Below, piece after piece: positions 1 through 8,316 of a stretch of DNA of 33,547 bases. Numbering within the stretch: the stretch's first letter is position 1; each line of letters starts with the position of its first letter. A program made the position numbers and the translations under genes. This DNA is from Deltaproteobacteria bacterium (GTDB taxonomy: Bacteria > Desulfobacterota > Binatia > Binatales > Binataceae), in the NCBI GenBank assembly GCA_021799495.1, contig JAJZAI010000039.1, positions 1-33,547 on the forward strand. Reading direction: 5' to 3'. The notes beneath the pieces are model-generated. The model was not told the DNA's origin. It did not search any database and saw only the letters and a program-made list of their open reading frames with translations.

Positions 1-1097
1 AGCGTCACACCGGTCGGCACGATTCCGGCGTCGAAGAAGGTCTCCTGCGGATAGCAGAGGATTGTGCGCGTTGAGGAGGTGTCGAACGCGTTGCCGGCGG
101 CGCCGCGGTTCGCGAGCGCGGTGGCGGGCGGCGTCGCGGGCGGCGAATCGATCAGCGCCATCGCGCGCGTCGTGTCCGCCAGCGTGACCATGGCCGCCGC
201 GATGTCGGATTTCTGCGAGTAGCCCGGCGCAATCAGCAGCTTGGCGAAAAAGCCCATCGTGCCGTACGCCGTGAGCAGCGCCTGCATCCCGGTGTAAACC
301 GAACCCGTGACCGCGCCGATGATGTCCGAGTCGGCGACGCGCGACGGATCGGCGTAGCTGAACGAAGCGATAACGGTCGCGCCCGCGGCGATCGCGCCGC
401 CGGCGAGCGCGGTGACCACGCCGTTTATCTCGTCGCTCGCATAGTCGGTTCCCGCGACGTAGGGAGTTCCTGAATAGTATGTATAGGTAACCAGCACCGC
501 TTCCGTCGCCGTGAGCGCGCCGCCGGCGATCTGGGTTATCAACCCGGTGCGCGCGTCGACCGAATAGTCAGTGCCCTGTACATAGGTTGTGCCGGCGGGG
601 CTGCTCGTCAGCACCACCGACGACGCCTGGATGTTGCCGTGCGCCAGTTGGATTGTCGCAGGGGATCCGGCGAAGGTATGGGCCTCGGCGGTCACGGTCG
701 CCGTCGTCGCCGGCATCACGGCGAGATTCGAAATCCCCATGTGCCCGAGGTTGATCGCGCCGGCCGAGTTGAACGTCATCGACGCCACAACGTCGCTAAA
801 ATGCCTGGTCGGATCGAAGACGTTGACTACTATCGCCTGCCCGGCGCCCTGTCCCTGGATGGCGGCGAGCGCGTAGGGAATCGTGTAGCCCTGGACGAGC
901 GGGCCGAACATCGCGGCGTCCTGCACGGACGAAACCAGCGTGGGCGCGTTCGGGCCGGGCGCGACGGCTGGCGGCGCCACGGCCCAAACCGGCGCCGTGC
1001 CGATCAGTCCGACGACCGATGATTTGACGACGGTTACTGGCGCCGGTCCGCTATCGAACTCGACGACTTCGACTCCATGCAAAAACGATACAGGCAT
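1..1097 (-). CDS. Phage tail sheath protein (Mu gpL-like), 3' end cut by window edge
   Basis: The reading frame is open from an ATG at 1,097 to the window edge, giving 365 residues without a stop. The N-terminus (MPVSFLHGVEVVEFDSGPAP) and the following VKSSVVGLIGTAP segment are typical of contractile-tail sheath proteins, which form the outer tube that shortens on infection. The segment MGFFAKLLIAPGYSQ near residue 285 is also sheath-like. It follows gp37, as gene L does in Mu. Unusually, residues 169-251 hold two tandem copies of a roughly 42-residue beta-rich module (TYVQGTDYSVD... and TPYVAGTDYASD...) that also occurs in gp37 and in the capsid decoration protein. This is probably a surface-exposed insertion. 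The C-terminus lies outside the window. Confidence 0.88.
   Translation of the reverse strand, partial: MPVSFLHGVEVVEFDSGPAPVTVVKSSVVGLIGTAPVWAVAPPAVAPGPNAPTLVSSVQDAAMFGPLVQGYTIPYALAAIQGQGAGQAIVVNVFDPTRHFSDVVASMTFNSAGAINLGHMGISNLAVMPATTATVTAEAHTFAGSPATIQLAHGNIQASSVVLTSSPAGTTYVQGTDYSVDARTGLITQIAGGALTATEAVLVTYTYYSGTPYVAGTDYASDEINGVVTALAGGAIAAGATVIASFSYADPSRVADSDIIGAVTGSVYTGMQALLTAYGTMGFFAKLLIAPGYSQKSDIAAAMVTLADTTRAMALIDSPPATPPATALANRGAAGNAFDTSSTRTILCYPQETFFDAGIVPTGVT
345..593 (-). repeat. Tandem pair of a ~42-residue beta module inside the tail sheath gene
   Basis: Codons 169-210 and 211-251 of the sheath gene encode two related modules. The shared pattern is Y-V-x-G-T-D-Y, then D, then a G-[LV]-[IV]-T turn, then G-G-A-[LI], then alternating hydrophobic residues ending in [TF]-x-Y. 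Single copies recur at 1,191-1,319 (gp37) and 3,668-3,796 (decoration protein). The copies match as protein and have diverged at DNA level, so this is not a recent duplication. Confidence 0.8.
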
Positions 1098-1139
1098 CGG
1101 CTTTACCTCTGCGGATGGATGGAATGCGCGCCGGGCGTT

Positions 1140-1979
1140 TCAATTCGACGGAGCGGTCGGAACGGATCCGCCGCCGGCCACGGCTAGAACCGCCTCTGCG
1201 TATGAATAAGCAATCGAGACTGTGGCGCCAGGCGCGATCGCGCCGGTGGCGGCGCACGTGATCACGCCGGTCGCCGAGTCGAGGACATAGTCGGCGCCGT
1301 CCGCGTACACGGTTTCGCCGGACGGGTCGGTGATCGCCGCCTGCGTCACATTGATATTGGGCAGTTGAATCTGGTTGGCGGCGTTGAACGTGTAAAGCGC
1401 GGCGCCGCGGTTCACGTTCGTAACGCCGCCGCGGTCGAACGCCGCCGCTTGCGCGAGCAGCGGATAATTGACGGCGGGCGCGGCTTCGACCGCCATGCCG
1501 CGCGTGGCGAACAGCATCCGGTAGGTCCACACGCCGCCCTGCCGGTCGCGTCCGGCGAAACTTTCGCGCAGCGGGTAAAGCCGCGTGCATCCCGGAATCG
1601 CATACCCGGTCAACGCGATCCGGATCGCTTCGAGCAGCGCGTACGCGCCGGGCGTGGCGCCGTCAGGCGCCACGCCCATGCCCCAGCCGAGGTCGCGGAC
1701 CATCACCATGACGGCGAATTTGAAGGTCCGCTCCTGGACGATCGCGGCGGCGTCGATCAGCGGTCCATACTCGCCTCCCTCGTACCGCACCAGCGCGGCG
1801 CCGGCGCGGCTGGTGAGCCGGTAGGCCTCGGGCCGGTCGGGAAAATGCGCGACTTCGACCGACGAAATCTGCGCCCGCAGGCGCGCGACGATCGACGCTT
1901 CCACGGCGGTGATATCGGTCGGCGTCGGCGGCGTGAAGGTGGCGCCGGTCCAGGGTTGGTCGAGTATGATCGCGGCCAT
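1140..1979 (-). CDS. Mu gp37-like virion protein (DUF1834) with C-terminal beta module
   Basis: This 279-residue protein lies between gp36 and the tail sheath, the place of gp37 in Mu. Residues 1-180 fit the gp37/DUF1834 pattern: an N-terminal IVARLRAQI helix, FKFAVMVMVRDLGWG, the helix GAYALLEAIRIALTG, and GVWTYRMLFATRG. The family is small in Mu (near 180 residues), so the C-terminal third looks like an added domain. Residues 221-263 (GETVYADGADYVLD onwards) are the module also found twice in the sheath and once in the decoration protein. The ATG is preceded by an AAGGA ribosome site. The likely role is at the neck or tail completion, by family and position only. Confidence 0.8.
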   Translation of the reverse strand: MAAIILDQPWTGATFTPPTPTDITAVEASIVARLRAQISSVEVAHFPDRPEAYRLTSRAGAALVRYEGGEYGPLIDAAAIVQERTFKFAVMVMVRDLGWGMGVAPDGATPGAYALLEAIRIALTGYAIPGCTRLYPLRESFAGRDRQGGVWTYRMLFATRGMAVEAAPAVNYPLLAQAAAFDRGGVTNVNRGAALYTFNAANQIQLPNINVTQAAITDPSGETVYADGADYVLDSATGVITCAATGAIAPGATVSIAYSYAEAVLAVAGGGSVPTAPSN

Positions 1980-2021
1980 CTGCGATTCCTTGAATTCCCG
2001 TTGGAATGTTCCGCCCGCCCG

Positions 2022-2480
2022 CTAAAACCCCTTGAGCGATCCGCGGCTGAAGACGCGCGACGGCAGAACCCCGCTCGGATCGCCGCCCGCATCGACGACG
2101 ATCGATCCGGGTGCGTCGGGCGCGTCCTGATTGTCCGCCGACAAGCCCAGCGTCACCGTTCCGGCCGCGACCTTGCCGAGCAGCGCGATCGCGTCGTCGT
2201 AGCGCCGGCGCGCGTCGGCGATATCGTGCAACGGGCGGAGCGCCTGCAGGCGGTACATCGCGATATCGCACGCGAGCCGGTTCAGCGCCGCGGGCGGATC
2301 GGCGAGCGGAAGCGCGAAACGGCCGTCGAGATAGCCGTCGATTTCCGCCGACGCGTCGTCGAGCGCCTGCTGGAGCGTCGCGGCGTTGATCGTGAGGGTC
2401 GCCGGATCGTCGTTGGTGAGCTGGACCAGATCGCGATTCGGATAGCGCGCGATCAAGTCGTTCGGAGATGCGTAGGCCAC
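2022..2480 (-). CDS. Mu gp36-like protein (DUF1320)
   Basis: The protein has 152 residues and opens with MAYASPNDLIARYPNRDLVQL, the usual start of DUF1320/gp36 proteins. Then comes LQQALDDASAEIDGYLDGRFALPL, a very typical segment, and DIAMYRLQALRP. It lies between the major capsid gene and gp37, as in Mu. Proteins of this family are thought to act as head-tail connector or completion components. It ends 42 nt before gp37 starts and begins just below the capsid stop, so the genes are probably co-transcribed. It looks intact. Confidence 0.9.
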   Translation of the reverse strand: MAYASPNDLIARYPNRDLVQLTNDDPATLTINAATLQQALDDASAEIDGYLDGRFALPLADPPAALNRLACDIAMYRLQALRPLHDIADARRRYDDAIALLGKVAAGTVTLGLSADNQDAPDAPGSIVVDAGGDPSGVLPSRVFSRGSLKGF

Positions 2481-2513
2481 TTGATGCCTCGGCGGACGGC
2501 GCTGGCGCCGCGC

Positions 2514-3470
2514 TTAGGAGAGATATTCGCTGACGATCAGCGTCGCGGTGTTCTTCCAGATATTGCTGGTCGCGACGTTCGCGCTGGCACCCGCGCCGGC
2601 CATGAAGTCGGCGTGCAGAATCTGCGCGGCGGCCTCTTCAAGCGCGGGCGGCACGAGCAGATAGACGTCCTTCGGACTCGTGAGGGCGCCGAAGGGCAGG
2701 CCCGCGTCGGTCTTGATCGACCGCATCGCGGCGCGCGCGGCGCCGTAATTCGCGGGATTGGTCAGGTCGGTGTTGCTGGCGTATGCGAGCTGCCACAGGC
2801 CGACGCCGGTGTTGGCGCGGCCGTCGACGCCGAAGCGAAATTCGCGCCGCGTGAACACCGCCTCGTCGGTGAGCGCGTTCATCCGCGTCATCGCGTACTC
2901 GCGCCTGAGCTGGAAGATGAACGGCCGGATCGCGCGCGACGCGTCGATCAGGAACCAGTAAGGCCCGGTTCCGCTCGCGTTGATATTCGACGCGAGCGAG
3001 TCGCGCGGATCGTTCGCCGCGCCCATCGGACCGACCGGATGGGTCGCGGAGAAGAACGGCTGGCCGTCGAATCCGACTACGCTCGACGGCGTCGTGACCG
3101 AGTTTTTGATCATCGTGAAAAGCAGCGAGTCGGGATGAACCTTGGTGTCCCAGCCGAGCTGCTCGATCACCGGCTCGTAAACTGCGTAGTTGTCGTCTTC
3201 GATATCGTTGCGGTTGATCGCGACGGTATCTTCGAAATCCTTGTTGACGATGGTGTAGCTGTGCGCTTCGAGCGCCTGGATCACGCGCTCGCCGAGCCAT
3301 TCGCGAAACTTGGTCGTGCGGCCGAGCCACGGATAGGTGGTTTGGCGGGTCGTCGAACGCACGACGCTCGCGATCTTTTCATAGTAGGAGGGCGGCTTTT
3401 CGAAGCCGCGCTGGAAAATTACGTCGAAGCCGGTGAACAGCGCCGAAAGATTTGCAGCGGTGATTTCCAT
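2514..3470 (-). CDS. Major capsid protein (Mu gpT-like)
   Basis: The 318-residue protein starts MEITAANLSALFTGFDVIFQ. The opening (an NL..LF..F...F..G pattern), TTYPWLGRTTKFREWLGERV, VHPDSLLFTMIK, and the central FFSATHPVGP segment are hallmarks of the Mu major head subunit. The C-terminal part NIWKNTATLIVSEYLS also fits. The length is close to the usual 300-310 residues. The start at 3,470 was chosen because family similarity begins there; the frame remains open upstream to 4,025, but that stretch overlaps the decoration gene and is low-complexity arginine-rich shadow sequence. The ribosome site is weak. The gene appears intact although the protease and scaffold gene needed to assemble it is broken. 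Confidence 0.93.
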   Translation of the reverse strand: MEITAANLSALFTGFDVIFQRGFEKPPSYYEKIASVVRSTTRQTTYPWLGRTTKFREWLGERVIQALEAHSYTIVNKDFEDTVAINRNDIEDDNYAVYEPVIEQLGWDTKVHPDSLLFTMIKNSVTTPSSVVGFDGQPFFSATHPVGPMGAANDPRDSLASNINASGTGPYWFLIDASRAIRPFIFQLRREYAMTRMNALTDEAVFTRREFRFGVDGRANTGVGLWQLAYASNTDLTNPANYGAARAAMRSIKTDAGLPFGALTSPKDVYLLVPPALEEAAAQILHADFMAGAGASANVATSNIWKNTATLIVSEYLS

Positions 3471-3577
3471 TTGCTCACGCGATTGGCGGGCCGCTTGTCG
3501 AACGATCGCGGCCGGCGGATGGCGCGGACGAAAACGCCCGCGGAGGTTGGCTGGAACGGATGCTTGCGCCGCCCGGA

Positions 3578-4276
3578 TTAGATCGCCGGCGCGGCCTGAT
3601 GCATGAAGTCGATCCAGATTTGGCCGTTGGGGTCGAGATTCACGATACGGCCGGCGACGCTGCGGGTCGGCGCGCCCCAGTTGTAAGTAACGTACACGGT
3701 GGCGCCAGCGGCGATCGCGCCGCCTGTGATCAGGAAGATCACGCCGGCCGGGTAATCGACGACGTAATCCGTCCCCTCGGTGTAAACCGTCCCGCCCGTC
3801 GCGGTGCTTTGCACCCGGACGCTCGATACGTTTTCGTGGCCGAGCGCCGCGGCCTGCGCCGAGGTTGTGGCGGGGAATGTGACTGGCTGCGCCGTGACTG
3901 CGGTGGCGCCGGAGCCGTCGCTCGCGGAAACCGAGTTGTCGTCCACGGCGTACGCCATCTGGCCGACCTGCGCGGCGCCGATCGAGCCGTCGTTTACCGC
4001 GTACATGAAAACGCCGCGCCGGCACACCAGCGAAATCGCGCCGGCGGCTCCAGGATTGTTGACCGCGTTCTCGCCGGGGATGCCGTCGTGCACGCGTTCG
4101 GCGCGACCGACGATTTTGAGTCCCGCCGCGCTTGACGCCGGCACGGCGTTGCCGTTGGAGTTGAGGGCGACGATGCCGCCCAGATAGACGGTGGTGTTGG
4201 CTTCAACCGGATAAACTTGCATCCGGCCGCCGTCGGCGAGTTCGGGCGTATTGCGGGAATTGGTCAGTGCCGCCAT
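3578..4276 (-). CDS. Capsid decoration/cement-like protein (DUF2190-like) with beta module
   Basis: The protein has 232 residues. The first ~140 (VEANTTVYLGGIVALNSNGNA, LKIVGRAERVHDG, GENAVNNPGAAGAISLVCRRGVF) resemble small beta-barrel cement proteins that coat tailed-phage heads. Its place between the protease and the major capsid gene fits that job. Residues 161-203 (GGTVYTEGTDYVVD to VTYNWGAP) are a copy of the module found in gp37 and twice in the sheath. The short C-terminal tail IWIDFMHQAAPAI follows. The function is inferred from position and the N-terminal pattern; a head fibre or other accessory head protein is possible. Confidence 0.7.
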   Translation of the reverse strand: MAALTNSRNTPELADGGRMQVYPVEANTTVYLGGIVALNSNGNAVPASSAAGLKIVGRAERVHDGIPGENAVNNPGAAGAISLVCRRGVFMYAVNDGSIGAAQVGQMAYAVDDNSVSASDGSGATAVTAQPVTFPATTSAQAAALGHENVSSVRVQSTATGGTVYTEGTDYVVDYPAGVIFLITGGAIAAGATVYVTYNWGAPTRSVAGRIVNLDPNGQIWIDFMHQAAPAI

Positions 4277-4339
4277 CGATTCATCCTGTGTTTCGCCGGC
4301 CGCATGCGGCGCGGCCGGCGTGGTTGGAAATGCGGATTC

Positions 4340-4790
4340 TCAGTCGCGCCCGAGGGCGAAGGCTTCGCGCGAAGCGGCGTCCTTGCGCCGGGCGTAGTCT
4401 TGCGGATCGATTCCGAGGCGCGCGCAGATCGCCGCTTCGGTTCGCGTGAGCGGATGCGCGGCCGCGTGCGGCGGGCGCCGCGAAATCGGTCGCGTGGTCG
4501 TAATCGATCGGCAGGCCGGCGTCCATCCGCAGCGCCTGGGACGCCTCGATCACCGCGGCGGCGTCCGTCAGGCGGTACGGACCGCGGCCGTCGCGCCCGG
4601 CGAATTCGCCCGCGGGAATCAATTCGATCCACTCCGGCGTTTCGCCGGCCGGCAGGATGGCGGCGCCGACTGCGGCTCTCCGGAGCGCAGCGGGAATTGG
4701 AGCGGAAATATTTACGCGATCGGCGTCCATGGCGCGCGATTCTGCCATCGCCGCGCGTCCCGCATAAGGGTGAAACATTTCACTATTCAT
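4340..4790 (-). pseudogene. Mu gpI-like prohead protease/scaffold, internal deletion with frameshift
   Basis: The 5' part encodes the start of the Mu protease: IELIPAGEFAGRDGRGPYRL and then GLPIDYDHATDFAAPAARGR, a well-known conserved segment. Immediately after this (about 4,450) the frame should continue into the catalytic core, but it does not. Instead, in the +1 frame, the sequence encodes the normal C-terminal end of the protein: LTRTEAAICARLGIDPQDYA to GREAFALGRD-like residues, with a TGA at 4,340. About 200 central residues seem to be missing, and the two halves are out of frame. The protease/scaffold is normally about 350 residues; what remains is near 150. The original start may be the ATG at 4,748 (MAESRAMDADRVNIS), because a palindrome at 4,770-4,783 lies upstream of it. 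Confidence 0.72.
4770..4783. promoter_or_regulatory. Palindrome GTGAAA-N2-TTTCAC upstream of protease remnant
   Basis: The sequence GTGAAA CA TTTCAC is a perfect 6-bp dyad preceded on the plus strand by TAAGG. The same arrangement, TAAGG then GTGAAA-N2-TTTCAC, occurs once more at 11,110-11,123 upstream of the endolysin. Identity extends through 11 consecutive bases (TAAGGGTGAAA) plus the second arm. Two copies in front of two minus-strand phage genes suggest an operator or activator site, possibly for a Mor/C-type protein. The binding protein is not known. Confidence 0.5.
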
Positions 4791-4800
4791 AGTCGTTCGA

Positions 4801-6222
4801 TTACTCAGTGAGGCGGGTGGTTGGCTGAATATGAGTATCCGGCGCGGCCGATTCGCCGGGTTTAGCCGCGGGCGAGAGCGTGGGTTCGTCCGCTCCGGGC
4901 TGCGGCAGCCCGAGCCGATCGAGTATCGCCGTCTGGCCGACGCGCAACCCGCGATCGACCATCGCCGCGACCGTCGCCGCGAAGGACTGCTCGTCCTGCT
5001 CGGCCGGGAGCGCGAATTCGACGCTCGGGTATCGCCGCCGCGGCCCGGCGTTCAAATCGACGATCGGTTTCACCAGGTCGCGCCGCAGCGTCGCGGCGAG
5101 GCGCCGCGCGTCCGCGCGCAGGATGTCGCGGCGCACGGAATTGTGAACCTCGGCCGCCGCCCGCGAGCCGGTCGTGCGCGGCATGTCGTGCGTCAGGGTC
5201 TGGCCGATGACCGCCTTGCTGACCTGCCGATCGAGGTACTCGCAAAGCCGCTCGTACACCTCGATACTTCCGGTCTGGCGCGATTCCGTGAATTCGATCA
5301 GCATCGACTCCGGAATAATCGCGGCGGCGTCGGTGCCGATATTGGCGACCGCGGCGAGCAGGGTCTGCTTTTCGGCCTCGGTCGCGCCCGCGCCGTACTT
5401 GCCCACTCTGAGCGGCTGGCCGAAGACTTCCGCGAACGTCACCCAATCCTTGAGCACGTAATTCTTGAACAGGTACGCCCAGCCGGCCGCGCGCGCGAGT
5501 CCTCCGCGAATCGGAAGGCCGGACTTGGCCTTGGCGAAGTGGACGACGAATTTGAATGGCAGAATCGGGACGGTCATCGGCTGCCAGTCGTTCCATCCGG
5601 AGTTGGGCGCGCGCGAAAAGCCGGCGTTCATCCGCCGATCCAGATGCGATCGGCCGGAACCGGCGGCATCGACCGGCTGGCCGCCGTCCTCCATCGTGCG
5701 CACCAGCAGCCGTTCGCCGCTGACCCAGTCGAATAAAAACCAGCGCGGATCGCGCCAGCGCAGCTCGCGCGGCCGCCACTCGCGTCCCGAGGTGTCCCAG
5801 ATAATCTCGGTCGCCGAGAAGCCTTTGCCCAGCGCGTCGAGCACGTCGAAAAGCGTTTCGGGCAGATCGAGCGGACCGTCAAGAAGCGCCTCGCGCACCA
5901 GGTCCGCGTCGCGCGCGTCACCGGGATCCGGAGAGGCCGGCCGCACGATCAGCGGCAACTGCGCCAGGGCTTGCTTGCGGGTTTCGAGCACCGCCAGATA
6001 GTGGAGATCCTTTTCCTCCATCTCCTCCGCGAGTTCGAGGTAGAGGAACGGATCGCCGAATTCGGCCTGGTTCAAAATTCCCGCGAGCTTTTCCGGCGTC
6101 AGCGCGACCGACGGATGCATCACGGAGTAGATGTTGCGGACGCCGGTCATCGTGGCGCCCGCCTGTTCCTCGCGCAGCCGGCTCGCGTCGACCGGGCGCC
6201 CGTACGCATCGTATAGCGTCAT
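4801..6222 (-). CDS. Phage portal protein (Mu gp29-like, DUF935)
   Basis: The protein has 473 residues. It forms the dodecameric ring at one head vertex through which DNA is packaged. Typical segments are: LAGILNQAEFGDPFLYLELAEEMEEKD, HYLAVLETRKQALAQLP, FSATEIIWDTSGREWRP, LPIRGGLARAAGWAYLFKNY, WVTFAEVFGQPLRVGKYGAG, VSKAVIGQTLTHD and AAAEVHNSVRRDILRADAR. The ATG at 6,222 was chosen because a GAGGCGAAG ribosome site precedes it and family similarity starts there (MTLYDAYGRPV); 13 codons upstream are also open. It lies between terminase and protease. In Mu a gpF-like head-morphogenesis gene would follow, but here only 10 nt separate the portal stop from the protease ORF. Confidence 0.94.
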   Translation of the reverse strand: MTLYDAYGRPVDASRLREEQAGATMTGVRNIYSVMHPSVALTPEKLAGILNQAEFGDPFLYLELAEEMEEKDLHYLAVLETRKQALAQLPLIVRPASPDPGDARDADLVREALLDGPLDLPETLFDVLDALGKGFSATEIIWDTSGREWRPRELRWRDPRWFLFDWVSGERLLVRTMEDGGQPVDAAGSGRSHLDRRMNAGFSRAPNSGWNDWQPMTVPILPFKFVVHFAKAKSGLPIRGGLARAAGWAYLFKNYVLKDWVTFAEVFGQPLRVGKYGAGATEAEKQTLLAAVANIGTDAAAIIPESMLIEFTESRQTGSIEVYERLCEYLDRQVSKAVIGQTLTHDMPRTTGSRAAAEVHNSVRRDILRADARRLAATLRRDLVKPIVDLNAGPRRRYPSVEFALPAEQDEQSFAATVAAMVDRGLRVGQTAILDRLGLPQPGADEPTLSPAAKPGESAAPDTHIQPTTRLTE

Positions 6223-6285
6223 TATATACTTCGCCTCAGTTGATAATCCGCCGAATAGCAAGTGTGCGGGCGGCGCGCGGCGCGA

Positions 6286-7836
6286 TCACCACGCGTCGAG
6301 TCCCGCGCGGATGCGTCCGCGCCGGACCGTCCGGGACGGCGAATCCTGGAAGGACGGCGCGCCGAAAGACGTTTCACTCGCGCCGAAGCGCGCGCGCGGC
6401 GCGGGCGTGTACGCGATTTCCGGAACGTCGAGCCGGCTCGCGAAGTAGGCGAGCGCGCCCGCGATCGCCGAATCGCCATGGCGGCGGGCGCCGCCGGGCG
6501 CGGCGGCCCGCCGCTCGGGCACATGGACGACGCCGCGCTCCATCACGAGCGCGCGATGGTCGGCGAGGATTTCGGCGTCGCGCGGCAGTTCGATCGCGCC
6601 GTCCTCGAACGCCGCCTTGTAGCGCGGCATGTTCTCGCGATACCACTCCGGCGACAGCATCACCTGGCTGATCCGCGCGCCGTAGCGCTGCATCGCCGCT
6701 TCCGCCAGATACTGTCCGTTGCCGCGCGCGTCCATCGCGCCCGCGACGAAGCGCGGCAGCCGGTCCGCGACGTAACAGAGAATCTGCTCCTGCTGGCGGA
6801 AGGGGATATTGCGCAGTTCGATCACGAACGGCGTGCGGCGGGCCGCGCCGGCGCCGATTTGCAGCGGCCAAATCACCGTCAGGTCGCCCGACCGGCCGAA
6901 ATCCTCGCCGAAGAAACTGAGCGCGTCCTTTTGCAACGAAGAGAGTAGCGGCGCGATCCGCTCCTCGCAGAAATCCCGCGTCACGCTAACGCGTTCAGCT
7001 TCGGGACGGGCGGCGAAGCTCTCCGGCATCTCCCATCGCGCCACGGCGGCGCCGTCGCGCATCCGGCTCTCGATCAGCGCCGAAGAAAGAAAAGCGCCGC
7101 CGCTCGAGCGCGGCGCGCAGAGCAGCTCCTCGTCCGCGTTTGCGCCGTATTGATCGAACAATTGCGCGCGCCATTCGGCCTCCGCCGCCGAACTCCATCG
7201 CCGGCCGAGCTTCGCGCAGATGCGATGGAACAGGCCGTCGGCGAGCGCGTCGTCGATTGTGATGCGATGGAGCGAGAAGGGCCGCCGTCCCGCGCGAATT
7301 TCGTTGACCAGCTCATTGAACGAATTGTCGGCGCCATTGTGGGTCGAGATGACGCGCACGACGCCGCCCCACATCGTGAACGCGAGCGCGGCCTTGAGGA
7401 GTTCGGGAAGATCGTCGTGGAACGCGGCCTCATCGATTACGGCGCGCCCCTGTTTGCCGCGCAGGTTCGACGGCCGCGAGGAAAGCGCGACGATCTTCCG
7501 GCCGGACGCGAAACGAACCCGGTAGGCGCGGATATCGCGCCGTTCGTCGTCGACCGCTATCTCCTCGATCGCGTGGGCGGCCTTGTTGAACTGGCGCGCC
7601 CATTGCGCTGCGGTCTCGACGAATTCGAGCGCCATGTCGCGGTTGTAACCGATATACCAGGTGTCCATTCCCTTCGCCGCCGCGGCCCGGAGCGCGCTGT
7701 CGGCGGCTTCGGTCCAGGTGATGCCGACGCGGCGCGATTTTTCAGCGACTTTCACCGGCGCTTCGTCGGCCAGCCATCGCACCTGGTACGGCAGCATGAT
7801 TTCTTTTGACACGGCGGGGTTTCGCGCGGGTTTCAT
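6286..7836 (-). CDS. Phage terminase large subunit (Mu gp28-like)
   Basis: This 516-residue packaging motor protein has an N-terminal ATPase. Its Walker A-like loop is EKSRRVGITW (residues 32-41), with the arginine-rich form common in gp28 proteins. Walker B and the catalytic carboxylate are AVIDEAAF (D135-E136), followed by a coupling motif region VVRVISTHNG. The C-terminal nuclease domain begins near FFGEDFGRSGDLTVIWP, with acidic residues suitable for metal binding, and includes GAMDARGNGQYLAE. The start at 7,836 has a strong GGAGGAGG ribosome site. The length is normal and no lesion is visible. Its small-subunit partner gp27, directly upstream, is broken. Confidence 0.94.
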   Translation of the reverse strand: MKPARNPAVSKEIMLPYQVRWLADEAPVKVAEKSRRVGITWTEAADSALRAAAAKGMDTWYIGYNRDMALEFVETAAQWARQFNKAAHAIEEIAVDDERRDIRAYRVRFASGRKIVALSSRPSNLRGKQGRAVIDEAAFHDDLPELLKAALAFTMWGGVVRVISTHNGADNSFNELVNEIRAGRRPFSLHRITIDDALADGLFHRICAKLGRRWSSAAEAEWRAQLFDQYGANADEELLCAPRSSGGAFLSSALIESRMRDGAAVARWEMPESFAARPEAERVSVTRDFCEERIAPLLSSLQKDALSFFGEDFGRSGDLTVIWPLQIGAGAARRTPFVIELRNIPFRQQEQILCYVADRLPRFVAGAMDARGNGQYLAEAAMQRYGARISQVMLSPEWYRENMPRYKAAFEDGAIELPRDAEILADHRALVMERGVVHVPERRAAAPGGARRHGDSAIAGALAYFASRLDVPEIAYTPAPRARFGASETSFGAPSFQDSPSRTVRRGRIRAGLDAW

Positions 7837-7893
7837 CGATACTCCTCCTCCTTGCGTCATTGTTCCGCCGGCCGCCAAGCGCAGGCGCGGCGG

Positions 7894-8308
7894 TTACTCG
7901 GCGATTTCGGTCAGCACCTTGCGGATACGATCGACGGCCTGCGGCGAGAGGCCGCCGTCGCGGCCGGCCGCGGCGTCGATTTCGCGCTCCGCTGCGCCAA
8001 TCTTCGCCGCCATCCGGGCGCGGGTTTCCTCGACCAGCTTGCGCTGAACGATCGACGCCCGCCCCATCTCGGCCACGCTGCGCGCGATCGCCGCGAGATT
8101 GGCGCCGCGCGGATCCGCCGGATCCAGCGCCACCAGCACGTTGAACAGATGCTGCTGGACGAGGCGCAGCAGCGCTTCGTTCATCTTCAGATCGTCGTCG
8201 CCGGCCGCCGTGGTTGCTGAAATTGCCCTCGAGCAGGCGGCGGTCGAGCTCCGCGCGCAGTTTCGCGGGCAGGCGGCTGAGCCGGGAGCGATTCGGTTTG
8301 GCGGCCAT
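7894..8308 (-). pseudogene. Mu gp27-like terminase small subunit (DUF3486), internal deletion with frameshift
   Basis: Starting at the ATG at 8,308, the frame encodes MAAKPNRSRLSRLPAKLRAE and then LDRRLLEGNFSN, the normal beginning of DUF3486 proteins. At about 8,215 the frame stops making sense (an arginine-rich run). In the next frame the C-terminal part appears: DDDLKMNEALLRLVQQHLFN, VALDPADP, ARSVAEMGRASIVQRKLVEE and an end at 7,894. The central stretch that normally follows (an HTH-like part after the GNFS motif, perhaps 40-50 residues) is missing. The joint is out of frame. Only the C-terminal 96 residues could be translated independently, from an internal ATG at 8,184. Confidence 0.72.
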
Positions 8309-8316
8309 CGCGGCGC

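Noticed and set aside
1365-3581. 738-codon plus-strand open frame
   Set aside because: It is arginine-rich shadow sequence opposite gp37, gp36 and the capsid gene, all of which have clear families on the minus strand.
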